A stretch of 64,000 nt of DNA. Origin: Stichopus chloronotus. Its lineage: Eukaryota > Echinodermata > Holothuroidea > Aspidochirotida > Stichopodidae. The stretch covers positions 31,845,969-31,909,968 of the forward strand of contig CM037838.1 of NCBI GenBank assembly GCA_021234535.1. Direction: 5' to 3'. Positions 25,680-38,794 of the stretch are shown piece after piece. A program made the translations under genes and the position numbers. A model generated the notes under the pieces. It ran no database searches. It saw nothing but the letters and a program-made list of their open reading frames with translations, and was not told the DNA's origin. Each line of letters opens with the position of its first letter. Within the stretch, counting starts at the first letter, position 1.

Positions 25680-27008
25680 GTACCAAGCTAATGTATGTTG
25701 CTCTTATATTTTTTATTAGGGTTACAAAAAGTGGGAGAGGGAGACAAATGTGGTAGTGTCCCCACCGCTCTATAAGTGGAGAAGAATTGTCCCCCACCCA
25801 AATCGACGCACAGGTAATTATCAATATCTGCCTCAGCTGGAGAAATGCAAAGCTGTAACCTCTGATGCATGGTAGCCTACACATCTCAAACGGGCATTCT
25901 ACACAGCAAGGGCAACGCTAACGGGCATTCACTCGAGCATAGCCAGCATTCAACTCTCCGACGGACTATAACAATTCACAGGCAACATGACCGTACCAAA
26001 GAACTAGATCTACGCTATATTATATAGGCCTGTTTTCTATGGACCGTGTATGTACGCATTGCACTCTTTGTATTGAAAGCTAGGAAGTCACAATTACTAA
26101 GTCACGTCAGTCCGAGGCTGAATTTTACTACTATTAGCTGCCAGAGAGCGATGTCTAATTACGGTTTGCTTGTATCGCAGATTTTAATTACAGGTTTGAA
26201 AAACCAAGAGAACATAACACACATCTATTCTAGGCGTGAAAAGGTTTTCTCATCTTCCAAGCAACGGGTTACCGTTGAATTAGTGCCTATAGCCTACGTT
26301 TGTTTACGTAATATCTAACGTATGATTGATATCAGCCTAGGCTAGATTAGGTAGTAGCATAGGGCTACTATGAGTCGATCACCTACCAAACATTTTAATT
26401 CTAAAACAATTAAAACATTTTTATAATGTATGTTACTTGACAAAAAGTATTCATTAATCTGCCCTTATCATTTTTTCACCTTTTGGTTGAGTTAAAAATG
26501 AGTAATTAGGCTACTTGGAAACAGGTTTTGAACTTAACGTGTCCGTACATTACACTAGGCCTATGAAACCTTGACTTGAGTCGATCACGGCAGAATCAGA
26601 ATTCTGAATTCAAAATTGTGTTTACTATCAAGTTAATATATAATATTGTCAAGAAGCGATACAAATATTGTTTCTTCTATCTAAATTCTGAATGAGAGTT
26701 TTACCGAAGACATTTTGGTCAATATTTTGGTACCATTTGAAACATGATAGGCTAGTCAGCAATATTGCTGCAACTTAAAAGAAATGACCGTGATTGAAGT
26801 TTTCCTTGGAAATAACAATGCAAGTACTTGTTTCTGATGTTGTTTGAAGTAAATAAGATGTAGGAGGTGCTTACTTTAGAATTCATTTGCATCCATACGG
26901 CTTCACCGGGGTTTAAAATGCATCGATTGACTTAATCATGAACTGATCGATTCAATGTACATCAACTAATACGTGGGTGATGCCTTTAGGTTGTTCATGC
27001 ATTAAGCA
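25680..27008. other. Non-coding stretch
   Basis: Unique-looking AT-rich DNA between two element candidates; no exon stands out. Confidence 0.45.
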
Positions 27009-30000
27009 CAGTGCCGTCCGGGATTAATGTGTCCCCCAACCGGTACCAGACTGGGAAGTTTTAATTCCTTGGGGGCAAGTGACTACAGATTTTTAGCTCT
27101 TGCGCGGCCGAAGCTCAGTTTCACAGAAATGCGCGGTTGAACTGAACAATGATCCGAGGCTGCTGAAGGAGCAGTACCTTTACTGTACACATTTTTTGCT
27201 GTGCAGTATGTATATCGAAGTTGATGCACTTTGGTAGACTAGCACGCTCCGGCGGTGCTGTTCACCCGGCGACGGGCTCAAGTTGCTCAACCACTGAAAT
27301 GGAATAGGCTACAAATGAATTCAAAAGATTTCGAGACGGTACTTTCAACAGCGGCTGGCCCGATGTGCCGCCGTGACTTCTTTCTCCCATGTGCGCAGCC
27401 AGATCAAGTGGCTAGCAGGCTCTTGTGCAGCCAGATGACGAATTCAAGGAGGATGCTGCGGGGCCAGAACGTATGCGCGCAAGGCAAACTTTCCATTGCA
27501 TTCTTTGAATTGGAGTGTGACAGTGTTTCAGTCTGGTTTTAATCCCATTTTAAACCACGATAAATGCGCACTAATCCTCTCAACAGCTGCCGCCCAAGCT
27601 GCAATAATTGTCACCTAAGCGGAGCGTCCTTTTGACAGTGACAAAAGGAACGAATACAAAACAAATAAGTGGCCTAATATTATGGAGGTAAAATCCGGAT
27701 ATACACAGTGAAGTTCCGTATAATAAAGGCCTACGTTAGAATCCACTGTTAGAGCAAACTTTGTAGGGACTGCACAGTTGAACTTAGATGTCAGATTCTC
27801 AAAATCGGCACCTGCAAGTAACTTTGATCGAATATTATGCATGTACAGCAGGTCCCTATTCACAGTAAAAGCAATGAAATTGATAAGGAAACCTATACAA
27901 GAAACATGTTTGACAATCGGCCATGAGAATCACTTACGTGATGTAAGAGCTTCTTTAAAAAGCATAAACCCAAACGGCCCTGGCGGTGATTGCTTCATCA
28001 CCGCAGATTTAAAATGATGTGAAAAATAAACAAACATGATTTAGCCACCTGAAAATCACAAATAGGCTAATGTATGTTTGATAGGCCCGCAACTTTGGGA
28101 ACCGTTCGATCGCTGTTCAAACATTTTCAACTCGGAAAGTCTACATGTACTTCAGTGTTATGCAATACCATGGTCATGTTAGGGTGTGATAACTGAACAC
28201 ATGTGCTTCACAAAATTTCTGCATTTACCGTATTCAAGGTGGCCAACTAGATAATGCTTAAGCCTGTCATCTGTAACACTTTGCCGGCATTTGGATTAAG
28301 CCTCTTCAGGAACAAATATTTACCATGTCTTCTTCACAAGTTGTTATATTACAAGACTTTTATACAAACGAAACAGCGATTATTTTAGACATTCAAACAA
28401 TTTCAAAAGTATTGAGGAGATTAGTTTGGATGATTTAACGTCAAACCTGTGTTTCCTTGGAAAAATGTGTTATTTGAGTCCAAAGACTTTGCAACGTTTC
28501 ACTGCAAAAACAGGCGTCCATTTGAAGTGCTACTTTTTTTATTCCTAGCAATGAGGGCCATTTGAAGAAAATACTTTTACCTACAACCCGCTTGACATTC
28601 AAAGTTGCATATTGACTTTTAAACACCTGTTTTTGAACTTATCTGTGCTCTGAGCTCAACAGGTGTTTCCCCAAAGACTTCACTGAGATATTTATAGGAA
28701 AAAGTAAAAAAAAAAAAATCACCAGGGCTGTGCTATGGGAAAGGCAAAAACAAAAGAACTGGGACAAGCAAGCCGCAACCTGTTGTTGCTATAGCAACAT
28801 AAACATGAAGGGGGAAGGGAGGGGGAGAAGGGATAAGAAAGCAGTGCCTTGGTAAAAGTTTTGACCTACTTACCTGACGACATGTTTTAAAGATAAAGCA
28901 AAACATAGCTCAGGACAAAACTAAAAACAAATAACTAGGCTTTCATATTTTGCAAATAAAAAAAGTTAGCAAGTTATAAAAAAAGTTGGCAAGTTATAAG
29001 TGCGGGGTATCGGGTCATAGTGAGGTCGGAACATTCCTTTTTCGCATTTTTTACAGCTATGACATCTATGATAATACATGATAATTATTACATAAACCCA
29101 CAACAGAAAAAAAATCATGATTCTCACTGGGAAGTCCTATTTTGGGCACTTTCTGTTGCCCTCCACCCCCCCCCCCCCATCATAAATCTAAAATCCTGGT
29201 AACACCACTCCCAGCAGAATACTCAAGGATATGTCCCTATGATTACACAGTAGGCCTACTGTACATTTAGGTTTAGGATAGTTCAGGCTACTGTGTAACT
29301 GCATATCTCAACAGGGATGAAACAACGAAATGGACCAAGTTACTAACTGTCAGCCCGCAGATGTTTAAAAGACACCTCAAAATTCAACATGGCTGCGTGG
29401 TTGCAACACTAGCAATGTGAGTATTGCTTCGCAAATAATCTGTAATCAATAATTTATTTGCAGCTACGAAATTAAAAGACAAAGAAAAAAAGGCAATCAC
29501 CCTTTGTTTCAATAAGTTCTCTTATAATGATATACTGTATCCTGCTTGCAATATCCAAGTTCAAGGCCATGCTAAAATAGGTATGATTTTCTCTTTAACT
29601 CGAAAAACTCAAGATCTAGGGCTATGACGTGAGAGTGCAGATATCTGGAAATATTAGTGTCATGTTTTTGAAAGGAAAAGTAAATGTCCCAGCCAGTTTA
29701 AAAGACCGCCCTGATTTTCTCGAAGACGAATATAGGCCTATAGTTGCTATACTCTGTACACATGTTTTTTGGGCACGTTCAGTAAAATTCATTTGCTTTA
29801 ATATGTTCTGCATTGCAAATTTTGCACTTCCCTTCAACAACATAGTGTAGTTTAGAAGAAAAAAGGATCAGGAGGGAAAATTAAGTCCCCATCAAGGACC
29901 CGGAAAAAATTTCAAACGTAGCCTACAATAATCCCCCCCCCAAAAAAAAATGGGGTAGGAACTTAGCAGAGGGGACCCTTCTCCACATCAGTCTCCAAAA

Positions 30001-32201
30001 GTTAATGTACATCCCACTCTAGCTTAGATCTGGTAATCCCAAACACAGGGATCATAGTTAATATTAGTCTCTAGTTCTGGTTGGGATTAAGAAATTAAAA
30101 TTCTCAGAAAATAAAAAGCAGAATGGAAGAACTTGCTATTTTCAGGAGGGAAATTCTCACACTGGTTTCGCAAACTAAATTATCATGACCTTTCCCGGAA
30201 ATTGTAACAAAGTCATCCACGCAATTTGCTGCTAACAAAGATTTGGGAAGGCATAAGTTACACCTATATTAACGTAATGCGGAGGCCTTATTATGACCTA
30301 CCGTAGGCGTAGCCCAGTGATGATATATTTTCAAACTAGGTCTACTTAGTATTCCAGTGAAAGTAAAAAAAGCAAAAAAAAAAAAGCCAGAAAGAAAGAA
30401 TCATCCGCGCACTCTTGTGCACCACTACCTTGGAGCACCCATCAATGATGCAGCTAACTTAGGCTAACAATGCATCTCCTAAGTTTAGAACTCCATTCAG
30501 TTCTGCTGTGTAATCACTAATTGTAATTGGCAAGTTAGTCTTGTAATTTACAACATAGGCCTATCCTAATTGCTGTACATTCCAGTTCATTCCACCTTGA
30601 TAAAGGTGTTTTACCAATACCGTCAAGGCAGAAAGACTCTTTCTGGTATGCAAATTAATGTTCCGAGATGAGCAGATTCGGACTTGGCTACAAAGGCCTA
30701 CTATATTGACTGTGTGGTACGTTGGGCTAGGGCGAATATGACATGAATTTCACAAGGTTACGGTTAAGTTAAAATGGTTAGGCTAACGTCAGTTGCTTGT
30801 AAGTCGAAGTTAAGACATGTATGCCATAACCTAGGCTAGACCTAAGTAAGTTTTTTTTTTGTGCCTGGTCCAAAGGTGAACAGCCAACCGGCGTTCGAAT
30901 TCCAAAGCGCCATTCGATACAGGACAAGATCTATCTGTCTATACTTCTCTACATACACCTGCTTTGAGCAGCAGTTGCCATGGGTACACAGTATACAAAT
31001 TACAATTAACGAGGGGATATGATCCATTTTAAAGTGATTGCGTGTGTACTGAAAAACCAAAAAGATAAGATGACAGTATAAACTACTTTGAAAAGCAACA
31101 GGATTGGCATAAAAACAGTAAAAAACAAGTCATATTTGAAAATTAATGTTCTTTTTGTAACCGCCTACATAATGAATATGCAACAGTACAGGGTATCAAA
31201 AACATACTACTCAAGTCATCGCTCCTTGGTAGGTATCGGGAATTGTAGCATTTGGTGAAAGGAAACACTATTTACAAATAACCTACCTACTGAATACAAC
31301 CTTGCCCGTGGCGTCAGTGATCCAGAGTTGTTTAGTGAATATTTAATACTAGTATACTTCCCATTGGCTTGCTCAAAAAGTACACCGTTGATTTGAATGA
31401 AAACTGTCAACCACTACATTATTGTATTCTACACTTTTTGTCGTTACGTTAGAAGAATTTGAAATCATATGGCAAAATTAACCAACTGGAACCTATTATT
31501 TTCCCAGATTGTCTGAATAGTGTAATTAAAACCCTTACCAAAATTTTGGAGTGAAATTTCAATGTTGTTACTTTTTGCCCACGCACACAATCACTTTTAC
31601 GTTCGACTGCAGTTACGTACATCGTCGCGTTACCAAACTAGACTTTGGTTGAGTGCTGTAACGGTTGCCAGAATGCTACATACCCAAACTGCTAAGCACA
31701 GTCCGGACAATATTGCTTGAAGTACCCTGATCGTATAATCTCAATATGCTAGTATGGTCACATCTGAAAGAGAAGTAGAACATCAAAGAAAAAGGCAATG
31801 CCATTTTCATATTTATTTCTTAAAAATCGAAACAGTTTGAAGATTTTCCTCAGAAATTCATGCACAAACAAGTACTGTAAGATGGGGTTTCCTTGGTCTG
31901 TGCTGGCTCAAATACTGTAAGGTCTGAAAGAAAAAGACAAGGTTAGCTCTTCAACCTGTAGTACAAGCATTGTGTGGAGATCAACAGTTACACAGATGAT
32001 AACCGCATTGCTTCTTTGTTATACGCCGTGAACCTGGTTAACTTTCCAGTTCTTATGAATAGGCTTGTATCCATTGTTCGCTGCTCGGTGCTGTGATTGT
32101 TCGCTATTCATACTCAAACTGCGGAAACGTTGCGGTCACGCTGCAAAGGATTACCGCGCTTGGACTCCGTTGGGGTGACACATTTGTCCCGGACGGCACT
32201 G
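27009..32201. mobile_element. 5.2-kb segment with inverted termini (DNA transposon candidate)
   Basis: The left end CAGTGCCGTCCGGGA (27009-27023), continuing through about 34 bp, matches the reverse complement of the right end TCCCGGACGGCACTG (32187-32201). CAGTG termini would suit hAT, but the 8-bp flanks differ (ATTAAGCA and TAGCCTGA). If the termini are taken as ACAGTG, a 3-bp AGC repeat flanks both sides. No transposase is legible inside. The interior has a GC-richer stretch near 27100-27480 and a dispersed-repeat copy at 31033-31525. Confidence 0.5.
31033..31525 (+). repeat. Dispersed repeat, copy 2 of pair P1
   Basis: Partner of 845-1460 with the same order of shared blocks and scattered substitutions and small indels. 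It lies inside the 27009-32201 inverted-terminus segment. Confidence 0.7.
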
Positions 32202-32374
32202 TAGCCTGATGAGTGTAGGCCTACACACTACAGTACGCACTAGTAGTAGTATTGGCATGCTCAGGTGTTGTTTGTGTGCAGGTACTTTGTTTTCTTGTAA
32301 AAATCTTTTTGTTTAGAGCTGTTTGGCACCGGTGTTTTTGTTTTCGCTGGGCCGGTCACAAATTAGAAATACAC

Positions 32375-32850
32375 TATTACTGAAATTGTATAAATCTCTT
32401 GTCAGCCCACATCTGGAATACTGCTGTCAGGCATGGCATCCTTACTACAGAAATTAGATATAGATAACATTGAAAAGGTACAATGTTGTGCTACAAAATT
32501 GATTCCAGATTTGTCTGCTCTCACTCAGTTATGAACAAGGCTTGAAAGAACTGGTTTGATTTCTCTTGAAATGCGTAGACTAAGAGCTGACTTGATTGAA
32601 TTTTTTTAAATTGTTAATGGTCTGGAAAATGTTGACCAGGCTGCTTTCTTTAAATCGTTGGATGTTAGTGGAACAAGAGGTCATCAGCTTAAATTCCAGA
32701 AGCACCACTGTAGACTAGATGTTTTAGTCAGCATATTATTACTGAATGGAGCAAGCTGCCACAGGAGGCTGTCACTACCACAACAGTCAACAGATTCAAG
32801 AACATCATTGATCCTACAGTATTTTCCAGAACAGAAAGGGGCTCTGCATA
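32375..32850 (+). pseudogene. LINE reverse transcriptase C-terminal fragment
   Basis: Translations across two or three frames give LYKSLVSPHLEYCCQAWHPYY, then EKVQCCATKLIPDLS, LISLEMRRLRADLIEFF and SKLPQEAVTTTTVNRFKNIID. This is the thumb and C-terminal domain of a CR1-like RT. Frameshifts and a missing 5' part mark it as dead. Confidence 0.78.
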
Positions 32851-33779
32851 AGCCAGAGATGGCTGTCTCGCCCAGTTTGCCATCCCATTGACATCTTATG
32901 CCGGTGGGCTCTGGTAAATCAGTAAATGCCCCTTCCCTTTTTCTTACTCTGAGGGAAGTTAGGGATATGTACAGTACCGCCACGTCCAAGTTGACACTCG
33001 TCCACGTCCAAATTGCCAATCACCATCCACAACTTGTCCAAAATTCGTCTGTGCAAAAATCCCTCTATTTTGCAGCCAACTGGAAGTGACAAACTTGTCC
33101 GTTGAGATTGTAACAATGAATTTTTCCCCTTGGGCACAAAATCATCCACAGCAAAACAGATCGGATTTGCCATAGCGGCAGTGATTTTGTGCAGACCTAC
33201 AATCAGTTAAGATGTTGTAAGTTGGCCTGTGATATTTAAGGACTGAATAAACCATGCATTAGTGAATTTACTTCTTAAAACTAGATAGATATTATTGAAC
33301 AATCCTCAAGTTCCCTCAACGTAAATATAGAACTGTATTTGCCGCATCCTTACGCCAGCCTAACACTGGAATGTAAAAGTGAAATGTCATCCAATACTGA
33401 TTTTTTTGTTCTTCCCAAACATGTTAACCTATTCTTCATTTGCCAACTACATGTAAGAGTGGCAGTTGGCTGTGACTTTTTTCCGATGTTTATTTGTACA
33501 AAGGAGGCCAATTTTATAACCACGGCACACTTGTGTGCAGTAATTCAAAGTTACATCAAATTTTGTGAAAACCCTTTTTGAAAATTCCAATTTTGATGTA
33601 AGCCTTCCCTTGTGGAATTCCCCAATTGTATTTATTTCACAGCTAGTAATTTGAAAAGTTTAACCACGGCTGGAAAAAGTGTAAATTTCCCAGGAGGCTA
33701 ATTACAATATAGTCAGATTTCCTGCCAGACCTAACATGGCGCCGTAGGCGTCACTCAATAGTGAATCGATGGTCATACC

Positions 33780-33895
33780 AGGGTGGGGTCAATGGGCTTG
33801 CCATAGGGCCCCTTGTGGGGTCCATGGACGACCCAGACAAGGGTCCAGGGTGCAAAGCACCTGGAAGCTCAGCGATTTTAGCATATTTAGACGTG
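33780..33895. mobile_element. Fragment related to the 14786-15557 hAT element
   Basis: The stretch GTCCAGGGTGCAAAGCACCT followed by GGAAGCTCAGCGATTTTAGC is a diverged reverse complement of 15340-15385 (TATGCTAAAACC...CAGGGGCTTCG). Termini and target duplication were not found, so it is an internal fragment only. Confidence 0.5.
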
Positions 33896-36875
33896 TCCGA
33901 ATCATTTGAAATCCATGCTAAATTTCAACTCTTTATGTTGAAAAATGTTTAATATTGTATCAGGGGAAAACAGGATAATTCAATAAAAAAAAAAAATCAT
34001 TGATATTGCTTCAAAATCAAAACCTGTTTTGAAATATTGCACATGTCATGAAGAGTAAACTGTATTACATACATTTTTGATGTTGAAATGCACCTAAAAG
34101 TCGCGTGAAAAGAATGAGATCATGAGAATAAGATCATGTGCAGTCTTCCATATCGAATAGCCTAACCGCCTTGGCAATTCATATTTCCGTATTACACAGA
34201 GCAACCAACATTTTGTAAGTTGCAGGCTTCAGAGTTTTTCCAGGAACGTTGAAATAAATTTTTTTTTTTTGTTCATTGATCCTAGTCACTTAAAAATGTT
34301 TAGACTAAAGGTTTGAAGAAGCAGACTATTGGTTTCATAAAGGACATAGAAATACTCGTTCATTTTTGTATGTCTGTGGGTTGCGATATGTCCGCCAGCT
34401 GTCATTCCTGCAGATAATTTGCATATTCAGGTCTGAGGCAGGCCTAAGCTTATGCTTTTTAAATTACATTGAATGTGGTAAAGGGGGTATAGGTAGAATC
34501 TCTCTGGAAACATATATGCCAACGTTGTCTTTTCACATAACTGAAAAATATTGATTATGAGTAAACAAATAATGGCATTCATTTACAGAAATAGTAATTT
34601 ACTTCAACTGTTGGTGAAGATTGAACGTGGATGGGGCATTTGGGATACACATTTGAATGGATTTATTTACCAGTAATTTTCAGATGTAACTATTTAGGAA
34701 ACCACATGTATGATCTCTGCCATTCTGTGATTGAATATTCGAAGCAAGCATGGTATGTACAAGATAAACACGGCCAGAAGTACAGTACAAGTGGTATGCC
34801 AAAATGATGTTTTGAAAACGGTCTTGGTTCCTGAACTTCAGCGTGTGCAATGCTTATGTTACTCAGGTTGTATGCCGCATTTAAATTTCACTCACAAATT
34901 TATGTGGTTTGGTTACTGTAACTCGCTTACACTACTGCGGCTTTTTCGTAAGCTGTTTTGATGTACAGATATACCCGGTGTGGAGAAGTCTGTGATCAGG
35001 GGTTGTGGAAAATTCCAAGCAACGTTCTTCAAGTTGTGTACAAGAAAGCTGAGTACTTTACCGGGCATATCGCGCACAAGTTCGCATTATAGTAAAAAGA
35101 AAAAAGTTGGCGACAATGAAAGATAAAATCAATGGCACAATGGCACAAGTTGTAAAAACAAAAACAAAGGGAGAGAATAAGAGACATTCCATAATACAGT
35201 ACCATATACCCAGGGATGTAGCTAGCCAAATCTGAGTGCTGGGTAAAAGTCTGATCTGGGAAAAGCACCTTGACCCATTCCATGGCATCTACCCCATTTT
35301 TCAGCCATTAAATTTCAATTTTTCCCTCGTTGTACTTAGTAAATTTTGGGGTTAGAGTTTGGTCTCGATTGGCAGATTTGTGATGGGCGGGGAGACATGC
35401 GTTTGCCTGGAGTGCTGGCCGGAAATATCTAGTGGTGGGTGTGGCCACCCAGCACCGCCCACCGTAGCTACCTCCCTGCATTTACTTATCTAGATAAACA
35501 GTTGCAAGGCCGGTATGGCTAACGATACAAGTTCTTTCCATCATGTAAGGTAAATGAGAAAAGATGAGTGGATTACATGCACTTTTTCATCTCATTAGTA
35601 CAAATTGGAAACATGCTTGTTGGTAGAAAAACAAACTTACACCTTTCCCGCAAGTCCCACCAAAAAGAAACCTCATTGATTTAAAGGCAGGAAAAAAATG
35701 AGCTAAATACGGCTTGTACCCACAGTTTTGAGTTCATTCGCATTTTGATTCTGTGCTGTGGTCTGCTTCCAATCCAACCTGCACGTCTGTCATGTTAACG
35801 TTGCAAAGTTTCATTGCAAGTAAATGCTGTACAGGCTCTTTGCCTATAAATGAAAGTATGTGACTGATCAGGGATCTGCTACTGTAAATAAGAGCTCCCT
35901 GGATTGATAAGCGTAGTGCTCTGACTTTTGAATGATCATTGTAGGGAAGAAAATTGGATGCAAAACATTTTCGGAAGCTGTAAAAGGATTTTGCTATTAT
36001 TTGGTCCTCTGCAGGATTTTCATAGGGTGGAGAATACAGTTCTGTTTTTTTCTTGTCTTTGCTTCGTTTTTACAATCATATTTTTTTCACTGTCGCAAAA
36101 TTTCCCGGGAAGGAGCCTCTCGACTTTTTCCAGCCCTGAGTTTGACCCACCAAGGCAGGTAATGTCTGAAAATGTAGTAGTGTAAAACAAATGTATTTTG
36201 ATTAGGCAGCAAAGCATTTGAATTTGAACCTGGCCCAAAGATTTTGGGTTCCTTGCATATCAAAATCAGGAAATACTGAGCTGTGTAGATACAATGAGAC
36301 TAATCCTAACAAACTTAAGTCCTCCATTTCCATTTGTCACAAAAATGGAAAATATTCTAATGTGTTACATACATGATCCACTAACCACAAACCCATCCAC
36401 TATAGCTGATAACAATCGTGGCCATGTTTCAATTTAGTCAGGAAGATAGCAGAAGCTACAGGTAGGCCTAGGAACAGCAGTTTGCAAGAGACTCTGACTA
36501 TTAAACTATTCCTAGCACCTTTGCCCTTGAACATCAAGGCAATGTGAAAATGTTGGTAAATATCAAAATACATTTTACCTTTGTTATTTGGTTGAAGAAA
36601 TCAGATAATCCAGTTAATTTCACAAGTTTCATGATTAATCAGACATATGGTAGAAATCATTGTATGTCATAGCCGCTAAAGTCACAGCCTGCATAAATGC
36701 ATGAATCGCAAAACATTTTGTAGATTCAACCAAAGATGGTAGGATCTTTGATGCAGCAAACATTAACTTCACCTGCTTTACAGAATATCTGTGATCATGT
36801 AGCCCAGGCAGTATCATGTTAAAAACATTGAGACCTAGTTTTTGGTTTCGATGATAATCGTAACCTTTGTAATCA
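33896..36875. other. Mostly non-coding stretch
   Basis: Contains the hAT MITE at 35211-35478. Other short frames lack motifs. AT-rich elsewhere. Confidence 0.45.
35211..35478. mobile_element. Short hAT-type MITE
   Basis: The 268-bp sequence begins CAGGGATGTAGCTAG and ends GTAGCTACCTCCCTG, so the termini are inverted repeats (CAGGGA-GTAGCTA). The flanking octamers CATATACC and CATTTACT agree at 6 of 8 positions, consistent with a decayed hAT target duplication. It has no coding capacity. Confidence 0.72.
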
Positions 36876-37950
36876 TGCGTGTGTGTGTGTGTATGTGTGC
36901 GTGTGTGTGTGTGTATGTATGTCCGTGATGCCCTACCTTGTAAATGCGATATCTCAAGAAGGGAAGCTTGGACAGATCTCATATTTGGTATGTAGGTGTA
37001 CCATATTGAGAAGAAGAACCCTATTGTTTTTGATGGAGGTCAAAGGTCATTTGGGGTCAACAGGGGTCAAAATGTGAAAACCTTGTAAACACGATATCTC
37101 AAGAAGGGAAGCTTGGACAGATCTCATATGTGGTATGTAGGTGTACCATATTGAGAAGAAGAACCCTATTGTTTTTGGTGGAGGTCAAAGGTCATTTGGG
37201 GTCAACAGGGGTCAAAATGTGAAAACCTTGTAAACACGATATCTCAAGAAAGGAAGCTTGGACAGATCTCATATTTGGTATGTAGGTGTACCATATTGAG
37301 AAGGGGAACCCTATTGTTTTTGGTGGAGGTCAAAGGTCATTTAGGGTTAACGGGTCAAATTGTGAAAACCTTGAAAACTCGATATCTCAAGAAAGGAAGC
37401 TTGTAGAAATCTCATGTTTTGTATGTAGTTGTACAATGTTAAGTATAGGAACCCTATTGTTTTTGGTGGGGGTCAAAGGTCATTTGGGATCAACAGGGAT
37501 CAAATGCTGAAAACCTTGTAAACACGATATCTCAAGAAGGGGAGCTTGGACAAATTTCATATTTAGTATGTAGGTGTACCACATTAGGAAGAAAAACCCT
37601 GTTGTTTTTGGTGGAGGTCAAAGGTCATTTGGGGTCAACAGGGGTCAAAATGTGAAAACCTTGTAAACATGATATCTCAAGAAAGGAAGCTTGGACAGAT
37701 CTCATATGTAGTGTGTAGGTGTACCATATTGAGAAGAAGAATCCTATTGTTTATGGCAGGGGTCAAATGTCATTTGGTTTCATCAGGGGTCAAGTTGTGA
37801 AAGCCTTGAAAACACGATATCTCAAGAAAGGAAGCTTGTAGAGATCTCATGTTTTGTATGTCGTTGTGCCACGTTGAGTAGAGAAACCCTATCATTTTTT
37901 GTGAAGGTCAAAGGTCATTTAGGGTCAACAGGGGTCAAATTGTGAAAATG
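36876..37950 (+). repeat. Tandem array of seven ~145-bp units, copy C
   Basis: A GT-rich microsatellite (36876-36923) leads into units beginning ACCTTGTAAAC at 36935, 37080, 37225, 37368, 37513, 37658 and 37803, giving intervals of 145, 145, 143, 145, 145 and 145. Each unit contains GATATCTCAAGAAGG, CATATTGAGAAG and the AGGTCA half-site block. Unit identity is high, suggesting recent amplification or homogenisation. A tail (37975-38055) resembles the tail of copy H. Confidence 0.9.
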
Positions 37951-38794
37951 TGACAAATGTGACACATACTAATGCTACTATGTCAGATTCAAAAAAAAAT
38001 TTCTCTTAAATAGATCATCGAAACCACAATGCATTTCTGCATTCTGGTTTTCCACAGCTGGGCTAGTTGGCCCTAACTGAATGCAGCAATGGTAAAAAAT
38101 AGTTGGGGTATCAAAGGAATTTACGGCTGTTACGTCAGAGTACAGTCTGAAGCTGTTCAAGGTATTACAGCAAGCATTTTGTAAAACAGGTCCGACTGTA
38201 AATCCGGGATGCTCTGCTGCCCGTCTTTTTTCTCTATGCACAGTACAGTATATGCAGGCCTGCATTCGGCTGTGACAAGACCCGCTCATCAGATGTTGTG
38301 TAGGCTGAATGTGTTTGCAAAAGTTTGCACCGTTCTAAGGGCTGGGTTTCCAATTGGGAAAAACAAGGTCAATGAAATGGGAGTAACTTTTAAAAGGACT
38401 AAGATGATCTTAAGATATGACTGGTCGCTAAAAAGGATGGGATAAACAACTTCAGATATCGGTTACGGTTATAGACCAGGTGTGTGTATTACTTTCATAT
38501 CTTCATACAGTGGGCGAATATCTTGAACTGGCAAACATATCACACTAATGTAAAGTAGTTTCATACACTGTTCATGCATGAACTCTTGCAATGTTTACAA
38601 AACGTCTCATTAGGCCACGCCCAGTAGTATTGAAAAGGAAAAAGATGATTGGCCTTTTTTTACCCCATCCTTTGATATGGTCCTATTCAACACTTTTTTA
38701 ATGTTTTCGACAATCGCGATGAGCAAGTTTTTGTTAGCTCTTGGCAGGTTGCCAGGCAACCAGTCTTTGTGCATGACAACAGCTTTTTTTTTTT

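Noticed and set aside
27255..27542. 95-residue open frame as a gene
   Set aside because: No recognised motif, no convincing splice or start context; it probably stays open because of local GC content.
27009..32201. Clear hAT or CACTA assignment
   Set aside because: The 8-bp flanks do not match, and a 3-bp AGC match is too short to decide.
36883..37510. Open frames inside the 145-bp array
   Set aside because: The unit length is not a multiple of three, frames are short, and they follow the repeat.
36935..37950. CRISPR-like array of repeats
   Set aside because: Units are contiguous 145-bp tandem copies without unique spacers, in a eukaryotic context.
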